Below, piece by piece: positions 1-8,165 of a DNA stretch of 64,000 bases (positions within the stretch are counted from its first letter, which is position 1; each line of letters begins with the position of its first letter). A program made the position numbers and the translations under genes. The stretch comes from Arthrobacter sp. Marseille-P9274. GTDB lineage: Bacteria > Actinomycetota > Actinomycetes > Actinomycetales > Micrococcaceae. The notes beneath the pieces were generated by a model. It had not been told where the DNA came from. It saw only the letters and a list, made by a program, of their open reading frames with translations, and did no database searches. Where the stretch lies: positions 2,702,033 to 2,766,032 of the forward strand of contig NZ_CAMPOV010000001.1 of assembly GCF_946892675.1 (NCBI RefSeq), in the 5' to 3' direction.

Positions 1-369
1 GTGGGCCAGGTCCAGGCCGAGGATCGTGTCGCCGGGGTTCAGCAGCGCGAACATCGCGGCGGCGTTTGCCTGGGCGCCCGAGTGCGGCTGCACGTTGGCG
101 GCCTCCGCGCCGAAGAGCGCCTTCACCCGGTCGATGGCCAGCTGCTCGATCACATCAACGTGCTCGCAGCCGCCGTAGTACCGCCGGCCCGGGTATCCCT
201 CGGCATATTTGTTGGTCAGGACGGAGCCCTGGGCTTCCATCACGGCGCTCGGCGCAAAGTTTTCTGAAGCGATCATCTCCAGCGTGGACTGCTGGCGCTC
301 AAGCTCGCGTCCGATAGCGGCTGCGACCTCGGGGTCCGCCGCGGCCAAGGTAGTTGACAGATTCGTCAC
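1..369 (-). CDS. glyA: Serine hydroxymethyltransferase, N-terminal part (cut by window edge)
   Basis: Serine hydroxymethyltransferase is a cytosolic PLP enzyme that interconverts glycine plus 5,10-methylene-THF with serine plus THF. Only the first 123 codons are inside the window. The translation carries the family landmarks [25 protein letters not shown] and the PHSGAQAN segment. The start is a GTG at 369, preceded by AGGAGAGG seven bases upstream. The gene diverges from a GntR-type regulator, with a perfect palindrome between them. Beside creatine and betaine degradation genes, this copy probably drains glycine and C1 units produced by sarcosine and dimethylglycine oxidation. It may be a catabolic paralogue of the housekeeping glyA, but the window cannot show that. 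Confidence 0.95.
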   Translation of the reverse strand, partial: MTNLSTTLAAADPEVAAAIGRELERQQSTLEMIASENFAPSAVMEAQGSVLTNKYAEGYPGRRYYGGCEHVDVIEQLAIDRVKALFGAEAANVQPHSGAQANAAAMFALLNPGDTILGLDLAH

Positions 370-410
370 GATCCGGCCTCTCCTCTAAGAACTGAAAAAA
401 CTTATGTTCG

Positions 411-424
411 ACTGATATATCAGT
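411..424. promoter_or_regulatory. Perfect 14-bp palindrome between glyA and gntR, candidate operator
   Basis: ACTGATATATCAGT equals its own reverse complement. It lies in the 150-bp divergent region, 42 bp from the glyA start and 96 bp from the gntR start. FCD-type GntR regulators usually bind short dyads beside their own gene, so autoregulation plus control of glyA is a reasonable inference. It is AT-rich in GC-rich surroundings. Confidence 0.5.
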
Positions 425-519
425 GATGTTTGAAATGGTATGCTGTGGATCACAACGAGTCAATAGCAATAAAATGTGACTCCGAAGCAGACAGCCGGAC
501 AGCACCCGAGGAGCAAATC

Positions 520-1194
520 ATGAGCGTAACCGCCGCTGCGGCAGAGGCAACTGACGCGGCCCTATCGCTCGCCGAGCGCGCGTACCGCGGCTTGCGGGAC
601 CGGCTGATCATGCTGGACATCCGGCCCGGCGAACCCATCAACGACGGCCAGCTCGCGGCAGCCCTGGGCATTGGACGCACCCCCGTCCGCGAAGCGCTGA
701 AGCGGTTGGAGCTGGACCACCTCGTCGTCTCGTATCCGCGCCGCGGCACCTTCGCCACCATCGTGGATATCACCGCCCTGGCCGACGTCTCGGAACTGCG
801 CCGCGTCCTCGAGCCGATGGCCGCCCGAAAGGCGGCACACAGCGCCAACACCGCGATGCGGCAGGAGCTGTCCGTTTTGGCAGAGGACATCCAGCGCCTC
901 GACGAGCAGGGCATCGACAGGGCCTCGGACCTGATGCGCTACGACCTGAGCGTGCACCGCAGCATTTACCACGCGGCCGGAAACCCGCATCTGGAGGAAA
1001 CCCTCATCCGCCTCGACAACCTGGCCACCCGCATCTGGTGCCTGGTCCTGGATAAGGTGCCCTCGGTCACCGGCCACATCACCGAGCATGTCCAACTGCT
1101 GGAAGCCATTGTCGACGGCGACGCGGACCGGGCGGCGGACCTCGCACTGGAGCACATCACCAGTTTCGAGGAGACCATCCGCAAAGTGCTGTAA
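520..1194 (+). CDS. GntR-family (FadR/FCD) transcriptional regulator
   Basis: A 224-residue DNA-binding repressor or activator. Residues about 15-80 form the GntR winged helix (LRDRLIMLDIRPGEPI, then GIGRTPVREALKRL). Residues about 90-220 form the helical FCD ligand domain, with the metal- or ligand-binding positions DLSVHRSIYHAAGN and ITEHVQLLEAI. The ATG at 520 was chosen because GAG-GAG precedes it and the winged helix then starts at a normal distance. It is followed 80 bp later by an NCS1 permease on the same strand and is divergent from glyA. It probably controls one or both, with the 411-424 palindrome as candidate operator. The effector cannot be read from the sequence. Confidence 0.9.
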   Translation: MSVTAAAAEATDAALSLAERAYRGLRDRLIMLDIRPGEPINDGQLAAALGIGRTPVREALKRLELDHLVVSYPRRGTFATIVDITALADVSELRRVLEPMAARKAAHSANTAMRQELSVLAEDIQRLDEQGIDRASDLMRYDLSVHRSIYHAAGNPHLEETLIRLDNLATRIWCLVLDKVPSVTGHITEHVQLLEAIVDGDADRAADLALEHITSFEETIRKVL

Positions 1195-1274
1195 CAAAAT
1201 ACAGACTTCCTTCTGTGGCCTGTGTGAGGCGAATCACTTATCGTTGCTGATACGTCACGGACCAGGAGGATGCA

Positions 1275-2747
1275 ATGCCCCAGGACCATTCGGCCACAGA
1301 TGCCGCAGTCAGCACGGACATCGAACAGCAACTGCAACCCATCCCCGAGGACTCCCGCACTTCCAGAGTGTCGGGCCAGTTCTGGATTTGGGCCGGCGCC
1401 AACCTCGCCCCGATCAATTGGGTGCTGGGGGCGCTGGGCATCAATCTCGGCCTGGGCTTCGCCGACACCATCACGGTCCTGGTCCTCGGCAACCTCATCG
1501 GCATGGCCCTGTTCGGCTTCTTCGTCCTGCTTGGCCAGCGCACGGGAGCGACGGGCATGGTCCTGGCCCGCGCAGCGTTCGGCCGCCGGGGCAATTACCT
1601 TCCGGCCGCCATCCAGGCGACGCTCGGCATCGGCTGGTGCGCCATCAACACGTGGATCATCCTGGATCTGGTGATGGCCCTGTTCGGCAAGCTGGGCTGG
1701 GTGGATCCCGACCAGCCGAACTACGGATGGAAGATCGCGGTCGCCGCGGGGCTGATGGCCCTCCAGGTCCTCATCGCCTTCTTCGGATACAAATCGATCG
1801 CCGCTTTCGAGCGCTGGACCGTCCCGCCCACCATCCTGGTCCTCTCGGCCATGTCTGCGGTTGCCTGGTTCGGCATGGACATCGACTGGACGTACGCGGG
1901 CCCTCCCGGCGAGATCCTCGCCGGAACCGAGCGGATCGCCGCCATGAGCGCCGTCATGACGGCCATCGGTATCGGCTGGGGCATCACCTGGTTTACGTAC
2001 GCTGCCGACTATTCCCGCTTCGTATCCCGCACCGTGCCACGGAAACGCCTCTACTTTGCCTCCGTCTTCGGCCAGTTCCTCCCGGTGGTCTGGCTCGGCG
2101 TCCTCGGCGCCAGCCTTGCTACCAAGAGCGGGAGCATCGACCCCGGCCAGCTGATCGTGGAGAACTACGGCGCGCTGGCCATTCCGGTGCTGCTGATGGT
2201 CCTGCACGGTCCTATCGCGACCAACATCCTGAACATTTATACGTTCTCGGTCGCTACCCAGGCGCTGGATGTTCGAGCCAAGCGGCAGGCCCTGAACCTC
2301 ATCGTCGGTGTTTTCGCACTGGTCGCCGTCGTCTTCTTCATCTACCAGGAAGACTTCGCCGCCATACTGGACTCCTGGCTCATCGGCCTCGTTGCATGGG
2401 TCGCTGCTTGGGGCGGCATCATGCTGGTGCACTACTACTACATCGACCGCCGGCGCCCGGCCGACACGGGGCGGCTCTTTGACCCGATCGGCACTCCGCG
2501 GCTTCCGGTCGTCAACTGGGCAGGCATCGGGGCCCTGCTCGCCGGCATCTGTGCCACCTGGCTGTTCATGTACGGTTTGCTCCCCGCGACGCAGGGACCA
2601 GTCGCCGTCGCCCTCAACGGGCTCGACCTGTCATGGCTTGCCGGCGGCCTGACCAGCGCGGCCGTCTATGCAATCTTCGGCCGCGGCATCCACCAGCGGT
2701 ATCTGCTTCCGTCGGCCCACGAGAGCCGCGCCGTGCCCGACGTCTAG
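1275..2747 (+). CDS. NCS1-family permease (cytosine/purine type), copy 1
   Basis: A 490-residue integral membrane transporter of the nucleobase:cation symporter-1 family, with about twelve hydrophobic segments. N-terminal signature SGQFWIWAGANLAPINW is typical of CodB-like permeases, which import cytosine, hydantoins or related small heterocycles with a cation. The start at 1275 has AGGAGGA four bases upstream. It is a close paralogue of the permease at 9846-11450: long stretches such as INLGLG, LLGQ.TGATGM and PPTILVL match. It follows a GntR gene and precedes the creatininase block, so creatinine, N-methylhydantoin or cytosine are candidate substrates. The choice is inference only. Confidence 0.88.
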   Translation: MPQDHSATDAAVSTDIEQQLQPIPEDSRTSRVSGQFWIWAGANLAPINWVLGALGINLGLGFADTITVLVLGNLIGMALFGFFVLLGQRTGATGMVLARAAFGRRGNYLPAAIQATLGIGWCAINTWIILDLVMALFGKLGWVDPDQPNYGWKIAVAAGLMALQVLIAFFGYKSIAAFERWTVPPTILVLSAMSAVAWFGMDIDWTYAGPPGEILAGTERIAAMSAVMTAIGIGWGITWFTYAADYSRFVSRTVPRKRLYFASVFGQFLPVVWLGVLGASLATKSGSIDPGQLIVENYGALAIPVLLMVLHGPIATNILNIYTFSVATQALDVRAKRQALNLIVGVFALVAVVFFIYQEDFAAILDSWLIGLVAWVAAWGGIMLVHYYYIDRRRPADTGRLFDPIGTPRLPVVNWAGIGALLAGICATWLFMYGLLPATQGPVAVALNGLDLSWLAGGLTSAAVYAIFGRGIHQRYLLPSAHESRAVPDV

Positions 2748-2768
2748 GACACCGCGGTTTTGAGCATC

Positions 2769-2788
2769 GGGAGCGCCCCGCCGCTCCC
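2769..2788 (+). terminator. Short GC hairpin after permease 1
   Basis: GGGAGCG and CGCTCCC form a 7-bp stem with a 6-nt loop, 21 bp after the permease stop. There is no T-run, so it is only a weak terminator candidate. Confidence 0.35.
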
Positions 2789-2954
2789 GAAGGCGAGGAA
2801 CGCCCGGCTGCTCCCGGCAGGAGAAGCGGTCCGCAGGGCGGCGTCGCGCTCCGTGAGACGCCGTTGCAGAGAACGTCACCTCCACCTCCCGTCGTCGCCA
2901 CCTTGGTCACGGCGGTAATAGTCTGCCCATTCCCGTCACGGGCATCTGGAGTCA

Positions 2955-3012
2955 TTGACAGTGACGAGAGCCACACTCTAATCTGCTGCAACAAGGTTGC
3001 ACTTGTCGCAAC
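2955..3012 (+). promoter_or_regulatory. Promoter and operator of the MHS transporter-creatininase unit
   Basis: A -35 TTGACA (2955-2960) and a -10-like TCTAAT (2977-2982, 16-bp spacer) are followed by TGCAAC-N3-GTTGC (2987-3000) and then GCAAC after exactly 7 bp (3008-3012). The same -35 context (TTGACAGTGA) and the same TGCAAC-N3-GTTGC-N7-GCAAC layout recur before creatinase. A repressor bound here would cover the transcription start. An IclR-type protein is the likely binder, by context. Confidence 0.6.
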
Positions 3013-3037
3013 GTCTGACGATTTGGTGGTTCTCTCC

Positions 3038-4387
3038 ATGACAAACCGTATTAATCCGGCGATCAGCGCCGCCCCTTCTACCTCACAGCACCGGGCCAAT
3101 GGCGGTCCGGGCGTTGATCCGCAGGTCCGCCGCCGCGTCATCGCGGCCAGCTTCATCGGCAACTTCGTCGAGTGGTTCGACTACGCCGTCTACGGCTATC
3201 TGGCCGCCACGATCGCCGTCGTGTTCTTTCCCGAAGCCGACCCCCAGACAGCGCTGCTGTCTACCTTTGCCCTCTTCGCCATCTCCTTCCTGGTACGGCC
3301 CATGGGCGGGTTTATTTGGGGGCATATCGGCGACCGCGTGGGTCGAAAGAACGCGCTGTCGCTGTCGATCCTGATCATGTCCCTGTCCACGTTCTGCATC
3401 GCGCTGATCCCGGGCTACGGCACCATCGGCCTCTGGGCGCCGACGCTGCTGCTGGTCGTGCGCGTCGTGCAGGGCTTCTCCGCATCCGGCGAGTACGCCG
3501 GTGCATCCGCCTTCCTGGTCGAATACGCACCGCCACACCGCCGGGGACTTTATGCGGCGGTGGTCCCGGCCAGCACCGCCACCGGCCTGTTGCTGGGCTC
3601 GCTGCTGGCAGCCGGCCTGACCGGACTGTTGTCCGAGGACCAATTGCACTCCTGGGGCTGGCGCCTGCCTTTCCTGCTGGCCGCCCCCATGGGCCTGATC
3701 GGGCGCTACATCCGCACCAAGCTCGAAGACACCCCCGCGTTCCGTGAACTGGAAGTCGAGGAACACTCCGAAAAGGCGCCCGTGCGGAGCCTGCTCGCCA
3801 ACTATTGGCGGCAGTTGCTGCTGGCGGTCGGCGCGGTATTGCTCAACGCCGTGGGCTTCTATGTCATCCTCAGCTACATGCCCACCTACCTGTCGGAGGA
3901 GCTGGGCCTGGGCGCAACCGAGTCCTACCTCGCCACGACGATCGCGCTGCTGACCTACATCGGATTCATCTTCGGCACCGGAATGCTCTCAGACCGCTTC
4001 GGCCGGAAGAAGGTGCTCATCAGCGCGTCCCTGCTCTTCGTGGCGCTGACGGTCCCGGCCTTCATGCTGCTGGAAACCGGCAGCTTCCTGGTCATCGTGC
4101 TCGTGCAGATCCTGCTGGGCGGCATGCTCACCCTCAACGACGGCACGCTGCCCAGCTTCCTGGCCGAAATGTTCCCCACGAAGATCCGCTACAGCGGCTT
4201 CGCAGTCAGCTTCAACCTCTCCAACGCGCTCTTTGGCGGGACGGCTCCCTTCGTCGCCACCCTGCTCATCTCCCTGAGTGGCAATGCCCTCGCCCCGGCA
4301 TGGTACCTGGGGGCCGCCGCGCTCGTATCCCTGGTCGCCGTTGCCCTGTCCAAGGAAACCAGCCGGATGCCGCTGCGGCACCAGTGA
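3038..4387 (+). CDS. MFS transporter, metabolite:H+ symporter (MHS) type
   Basis: A 449-residue inner-membrane symporter with about twelve transmembrane segments. The MHS signature is clear: ASFIGNFVEWFDYAVYGYLA at residues about 33-52, then RPMGGFIWGHIGDRVGRK between helices 2 and 3, and GEYAGASAFLVEYAPPHRRG later. Relatives such as ProP carry proline, betaine, carnitine or dicarboxylates. The ATG at 3038 fits the promoter at 2955-2982; longer upstream readings would begin before that promoter. It is 76 bp ahead of creatininase on the same strand with no terminator seen between them, so it probably imports creatinine, creatine or a related methylated amine. The substrate is not proven. Confidence 0.88.
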   Translation: MTNRINPAISAAPSTSQHRANGGPGVDPQVRRRVIAASFIGNFVEWFDYAVYGYLAATIAVVFFPEADPQTALLSTFALFAISFLVRPMGGFIWGHIGDRVGRKNALSLSILIMSLSTFCIALIPGYGTIGLWAPTLLLVVRVVQGFSASGEYAGASAFLVEYAPPHRRGLYAAVVPASTATGLLLGSLLAAGLTGLLSEDQLHSWGWRLPFLLAAPMGLIGRYIRTKLEDTPAFRELEVEEHSEKAPVRSLLANYWRQLLLAVGAVLLNAVGFYVILSYMPTYLSEELGLGATESYLATTIALLTYIGFIFGTGMLSDRFGRKKVLISASLLFVALTVPAFMLLETGSFLVIVLVQILLGGMLTLNDGTLPSFLAEMFPTKIRYSGFAVSFNLSNALFGGTAPFVATLLISLSGNALAPAWYLGAAALVSLVAVALSKETSRMPLRHQ

Positions 4388-4463
4388 CTGCGGCGGACCC
4401 CTCGCCGACGGCGCATTCCTTCTATCCTTCACCCAGATCCAGACAAAACAGAATGGAACAACG

Positions 4464-5249
4464 ATGCGACACAGCGTCTACATGGAAGACCTCGACGCCT
4501 TCAGCTACCGCAAGGCCGTCGCCCGGAAAGAGACCGTGGTCCTGATCCCGGTGGGCTCCATCGAGCAGCACGGCCCGCACATGCCGCTGAACGTCGATGT
4601 CCTGCTGTCCCGGGCCATGGCCGGCCAGGTGGCGGAAGAGCTGCAGGGGCTGGTGGCCGCGCCGGTGGTCTATGGCTACAAGTCACAGCAGCGTTCCGGC
4701 GGCGGCAACCACCTGCCGGGAACCACGAGCCTGGACGCAGCAACGATCATCTCGATCGCCAAGACCCTTACCTTGGAGTTTGCCCGCCATGGCGCCCGAC
4801 AGATCGCCTTCATCAACGGCCACTTCGAGAATTACCAATTCCTCTACGAGGGTGTTGACCTTGCCCTGCGCGAGCTGCAGCTGGCCGGGATCGAGGACAT
4901 GAAGGTCGTCCTGCTCTCCTACTGGGACTTTATCGATGATGCCACTATCGCCGAGCTCTATCCCGAAGGCTTCACCGGCTGGGACCTGGAGCACGGCGGG
5001 GTCCTCGAGACCTCGTTGATGCTCCACCTGTTCCCCGAAAAGGTAGACATGACCCAGGTGGTCGACGCTCCGCCGGCGGTCATGCCGAACTATGACGTGC
5101 TTCCGGTCCGGCCTGAGCTGACGCCGGAGTCCGGCTGCCTGTCCTCGGCGGCCGCCGCGACGGCCGATAAAGGCTTCACCCTGCTTAAGCGCGCCCGCGC
5201 CGCCATGTCGACTGCGCTGACGTCGGAATTCGGCCTGTCCGCTCGCTAG
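4464..5249 (+). CDS. crnA: Creatininase (creatinine amidohydrolase)
   Basis: Hydrolyses creatinine reversibly to creatine in the cytosol; EC 3.5.2.10. The 261-residue protein has the length and, as far as I can recall, the residue numbering of the Pseudomonas enzyme. The binuclear metal ligands E34, H36, D45, H120 and E122 all fall in place (GSIEQHGPHMPLNVD; NGHFENYQF). The creatininase-specific YKSQQRSGGGNHLPGTTSLD segment and the LSYWDF and YPEGFTGWD.EHGG blocks are present, which separates it from generic creatininase-family amidases such as MftE. It starts at ATG 4464, about 76 bp after the MHS transporter stop. It supplies creatine to the creatinase gene that follows. Confidence 0.95.
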   Translation: MRHSVYMEDLDAFSYRKAVARKETVVLIPVGSIEQHGPHMPLNVDVLLSRAMAGQVAEELQGLVAAPVVYGYKSQQRSGGGNHLPGTTSLDAATIISIAKTLTLEFARHGARQIAFINGHFENYQFLYEGVDLALRELQLAGIEDMKVVLLSYWDFIDDATIAELYPEGFTGWDLEHGGVLETSLMLHLFPEKVDMTQVVDAPPAVMPNYDVLPVRPELTPESGCLSSAAAATADKGFTLLKRARAAMSTALTSEFGLSAR

Positions 5250-5263
5250 GCCAGTTCATCTTG

Positions 5264-5295
5264 TCGGACGGTCCCTGCTCATGGGGGCCGTCCGA
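5264..5295 (+). terminator. Hairpin after creatininase
   Basis: TCGGACGG and CCGTCCGA with additional inner pairs give a stem of about 13 bp and a 6-nt loop, 15 bp after the creatininase stop. It separates crnA from the independent creatinase promoter. Confidence 0.5.
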
Positions 5296-5381
5296 TGTGC
5301 ATTTCCGGGACCACCACCGGGGGTGAAAAGCAACGCTGTTGCACCGATCGGAGAAAGTGCGACGAACACCACAAAAAACCC

Positions 5382-5438
5382 TTGACAGTGAATCGCACCA
5401 CACATACTCTGGTGCAACAACGTTGCGGCAAACGCAAC
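5382..5438 (+). promoter_or_regulatory. Promoter and operator of creatinase
   Basis: TTGACA (5382-5387), a 17-bp spacer and TACTCT (5405-5410) form a good promoter. Directly downstream are TGCAAC-N3-GTTGC (5413-5426) and GCAAC after 7 bp (5434-5438), the same arrangement as at 2987-3012. The 21 bases ending in TTGACAGTGA are identical to those upstream of the betaine operon at 16827-16847. Confidence 0.65.
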
Positions 5439-5486
5439 ATTGAAGACTTCCGCTCAGCAATCCAACCCATCCAGAAGGGACTGACG

Positions 5487-6740
5487 ATGACCATCGCCAA
5501 CTCCGCGGCAACCAGCGTTTCCGAACTCGAGCGCCTGAAGGTCCTGCACAACGGCTCCAAGCAGAAGCTGACTTTCTCGGACACTGAATTCGAGCGCCGC
5601 CTGGCCGGCCTGCGCCAGATCATGGCTGCGAAGGATCTCGACGCGGTGATCCTTACCAGCTACCACGGCATCAAGTACTACTCGGACTTCCTGTACACGA
5701 CGTTCGGCCGCAACTACGCCCTGGTCGTCACCGCCGACGACTCGGTCACGATCACCGCGAACATCGATGCCGGCATGCCGTGGCGCACCAGCTACGGCGA
5801 GAACATCGTCTACACCGACTGGAAGCGCGACAACTTCTACTTCGGCCTCCAGGAAGCCCTGCGCCAGCGCGGCGTCACGGCCAAGCGCCTCGGTGTCGAG
5901 GACGACGCCCTGCCGCTGATGACCCGTCAGCGCATCCAGGCGGCCTTCGACGGCGCCGAGCTGCTCGACGTCTCCCAGGACGCCATGCGCCAGCGCATGA
6001 TCAAGTCCGCGGAGGAGATCGAGGTCATCAAGCACGGTGCACGCATCGGCGACCTGGGCGGCGAGGCCATCAAGGCCGCGATCCGCGAGGGCATCACCGA
6101 GTACGAGGTAGCGCTCATCGGCACCGAAGCCATGGTGCACGAGATCGCCAAGACCTTCCCGCACCGCGAGGTCCGCGACACCTGGGTCTGGTTCCAGTCC
6201 GGCATCAACACCGACGGCGCCCACAACTGGGCCACCACCCGCAAGCTGCAGCGCGGCGACATCCTGTCCCTGAACTGCTTCCCGATGACTTCCGGCTACT
6301 ACACCGCCCTGGAGCGCACGATGTTCCTCGGCCAGCCGGACGAGGAAAGCCTGCGCCTGTGGAACATCAACGTCGAGGTGCACCGCCGCGGCCTTGAACT
6401 CATCAAGCCCGGCGCGGTCTGCAAGGACATCGCCGCCGAGCTCAACGAGATCTACATCGGCTACGGACTGCTCCCGAACCGCACGTTCGGCTACGGCCAC
6501 TCCTTCGGCGTCCTCTCGCACTACTACGGCCGCGAGGCCGGCCTGGAGCTGCGCGAGGACATCGACACCGTGCTCGAGCCGGGCATGGTCGTCTCGATGG
6601 AACCGATGATTACCGTCGCCGACGGCCAGCCGGGTGCCGGCGGCTACCGGGAACACGACATCCTCGTGATCGGCGAGGACAGCGTCGAGAACATCACCAA
6701 GTTCGGCTTCGGCCCGGAGCACAACATCATCGACGCCTAG
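5487..6740 (+). CDS. Creatinase (creatine amidinohydrolase)
   Basis: Splits creatine into sarcosine and urea; EC 3.5.3.3. The 417-residue protein belongs to the M24 pita-bread fold but is a metal-free amidinohydrolase. N-terminal domain about 1-170, catalytic domain about 175-417. The block WFQSGINTDGAHN places H246 where I remember the catalytic His232 of the Pseudomonas enzyme, given an N-terminus about 14 residues longer. FGYGHSFGVLSHYYGREAGLE and SMEPMIT are also creatinase-like rather than prolidase-like. The start at ATG 5487 follows AGAAGGGA. It has its own promoter and operator, and an IclR regulator follows. The sarcosine formed needs an oxidase that is not in this window. Confidence 0.95.
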   Translation: MTIANSAATSVSELERLKVLHNGSKQKLTFSDTEFERRLAGLRQIMAAKDLDAVILTSYHGIKYYSDFLYTTFGRNYALVVTADDSVTITANIDAGMPWRTSYGENIVYTDWKRDNFYFGLQEALRQRGVTAKRLGVEDDALPLMTRQRIQAAFDGAELLDVSQDAMRQRMIKSAEEIEVIKHGARIGDLGGEAIKAAIREGITEYEVALIGTEAMVHEIAKTFPHREVRDTWVWFQSGINTDGAHNWATTRKLQRGDILSLNCFPMTSGYYTALERTMFLGQPDEESLRLWNINVEVHRRGLELIKPGAVCKDIAAELNEIYIGYGLLPNRTFGYGHSFGVLSHYYGREAGLELREDIDTVLEPGMVVSMEPMITVADGQPGAGGYREHDILVIGEDSVENITKFGFGPEHNIIDA

Positions 6741-6762
6741 CCAGTTCGTTAGGCGACTCCCA

Positions 6763-6801
6763 GCGGGTTGCGGCACGGCCACTGGTCGTGCCGCAACCCG
6801 C
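6763..6801. terminator. 18-bp hairpin between creatinase and iclR
   Basis: Bases 6763-6780 pair with 6784-6801 (one G.U), leaving a 3-nt loop. Its arms contain GGTTGC and GCAACC, the same half-sites as the creatine operators. It may be a terminator for creatinase, an iclR operator, or both; there is no T-run. Confidence 0.55.
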
Positions 6802-6829
6802 AGCCATATCCGGGAAGATAGTAGACATC

Positions 6830-7648
6830 ATGAACAGCCATCCAGACACCGCAGCCGCAAACGGCTCCGAAACGGCCAACGCCGACTCCCGCGGGGCCTC
6901 CGTCCTGGTCAACGCCATAGCCGTACTGCGCTGCTTCAGCGTGGACGAGCCGCTGCTGGGCGTGACCGAAATCGCCTCGCGGGTGGGCCTGCACAAAAGC
7001 ACGGTCTCGCGGATCCTCTCCACCCTGGAGCAGGAGGACCTGGTGGAACGGGACGAGACCTCCCGGCGGTTCAAACTGGGTTTGGGCCTGATCGGCGTCG
7101 CCGGACCCCTGCTGGCCGAACTGGACGAGCGCCGCGTGGCCTATCCCGTGCTGCGGGAACTCACCGAGCGGACCCAGGAAACCAGCGCACTGCTGACGTG
7201 GACGGGCTCCAGTTCCGTCTGCGTGGAACAGATCCCCAGCCCGCAGCAGGTCAAGCACACCTCGCCCCTCGGCACCCGCTACAACACCGCCCTGAGTGCA
7301 AGCGTCCAGGTTTTCCTCGCCGCGGAGGATCCGGAGCGCGCCCGCGCACTGCTCACGAGCGGCGTCATTGAATATCCGTCGCCGACGCCTGCCAGGGCCG
7401 ACGAATTCATCGAGCGGCTGAAGACCGTGGCGACCGCGGGCTACGCCTCCAACTACGGCGAAACCAGCATGGATGAGGTGGGCGTCGCCGCGCCGGTGCA
7501 CGATCACCGCGGCAGCATCGTGGCCGCCGTCATGCTCGCCGCTCCCCGCTACCGCACCACGGCCGAGCACCTGCAGCTGCTGGCCGAAGCCTGCTGCGCC
7601 GCGGCGGCGCAGATCACCGTCCGGATGGGCGGCCTGCCGCCGAAATAG
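6830..7648 (+). CDS. IclR-family transcriptional regulator (creatine-linked)
   Basis: A 272-residue regulator. The N-terminal winged helix (residues about 25-85) reads GVTEIASRVGLHKSTVSRILSTLEQEDLVER. The C-terminal IclR effector domain spans about 95-265 and contains VCVEQI, HTSPLGTRYNTALSASVQVFLA and VGVAAPVHDHRGSIVAAVMLAAP. ATG 6830 gives a normal-length N-terminus; an in-frame GTG at 6788 is possible but lies inside the hairpin. It directly follows creatinase. This makes it the best candidate for the protein that reads the TGCAAC/GTTGC operators upstream of the MHS transporter and creatinase. The ligand may be creatine or sarcosine, by inference. Confidence 0.9.
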   Translation: MNSHPDTAAANGSETANADSRGASVLVNAIAVLRCFSVDEPLLGVTEIASRVGLHKSTVSRILSTLEQEDLVERDETSRRFKLGLGLIGVAGPLLAELDERRVAYPVLRELTERTQETSALLTWTGSSSVCVEQIPSPQQVKHTSPLGTRYNTALSASVQVFLAAEDPERARALLTSGVIEYPSPTPARADEFIERLKTVATAGYASNYGETSMDEVGVAAPVHDHRGSIVAAVMLAAPRYRTTAEHLQLLAEACCAAAAQITVRMGGLPPK

Positions 7649-7678
7649 CGGAGCCAAGGGCGCCCATCCGCGGGTGGG

Positions 7679-8113
7679 CTATTCGGCGATGTCCTCCGCC
7701 CACAGCTCCGGATGCTCGTGCTGGAAGGCCACCATCATTTCCTTGCAGCGCGCGTCATCCAGGACCGTGATCTCGACGCCCCGGGAACGCAGCAGATCGA
7801 ACTCTCCTGCAAACGTCTCCGCCTCCCCGACCACCACGCGTGGAATCTTGAACTGAATGATGGTCCCGGTACACATCGCGCAGGGCGCAAGCGTCGTATA
7901 CAGGGTGGTGTCCCGGTAGGTTTTCTGGCGGCCGGCAGCACGCAGTGCCGCCATCTCGCCGTGCGCTATCGGATCCGAGTGCTGTACGCGTTCGTTGTGC
8001 CCCGTGGCGACCACCTTGCCGTCCCGGACCAGGGCCGCGCCGATTGGTATCCCGCCTTCGCGCAGGCTCTTCTGCGCAGCCTCGACTGCAGCTTCAAAAC
8101 CCGGATCCATCAT
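7679..8113 (-). CDS. Cytosine deaminase-like protein of the fungal FCY1 type
   Basis: A 144-residue zinc nucleobase deaminase of the CDA fold. Zinc ligands are H51, C78 and C81 with the proton shuttle E53 (HGEMAAL, PCAMC). Beyond the general fold, it matches yeast cytosine deaminase in places that line the base pocket: N40 in GHN, F101 after VVGE, and the C-terminal W138 and D141 (ELWAEDIAE versus yeast QDWFEDIGE, from memory). Cytosine to uracil is therefore the likely reaction. Creatinine deimination is conceivable given the neighbours. The start at 8113 follows GAAAGGA. It lies 52 bp after the pucR stop on the same strand, so the two are probably cotranscribed. Confidence 0.85.
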   Translation of the reverse strand: MMDPGFEAAVEAAQKSLREGGIPIGAALVRDGKVVATGHNERVQHSDPIAHGEMAALRAAGRQKTYRDTTLYTTLAPCAMCTGTIIQFKIPRVVVGEAETFAGEFDLLRSRGVEITVLDDARCKEMMVAFQHEHPELWAEDIAE

Positions 8114-8165
8114 CTGCTTGTCCTTTCATCGCACGTCCACGCCTTGTACCCGCGGCTGCAGCCGA

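Noticed and set aside
1..267. Plus-strand open frame at the left edge
   Set aside because: The opposite strand encodes an unmistakable serine hydroxymethyltransferase N-terminus.
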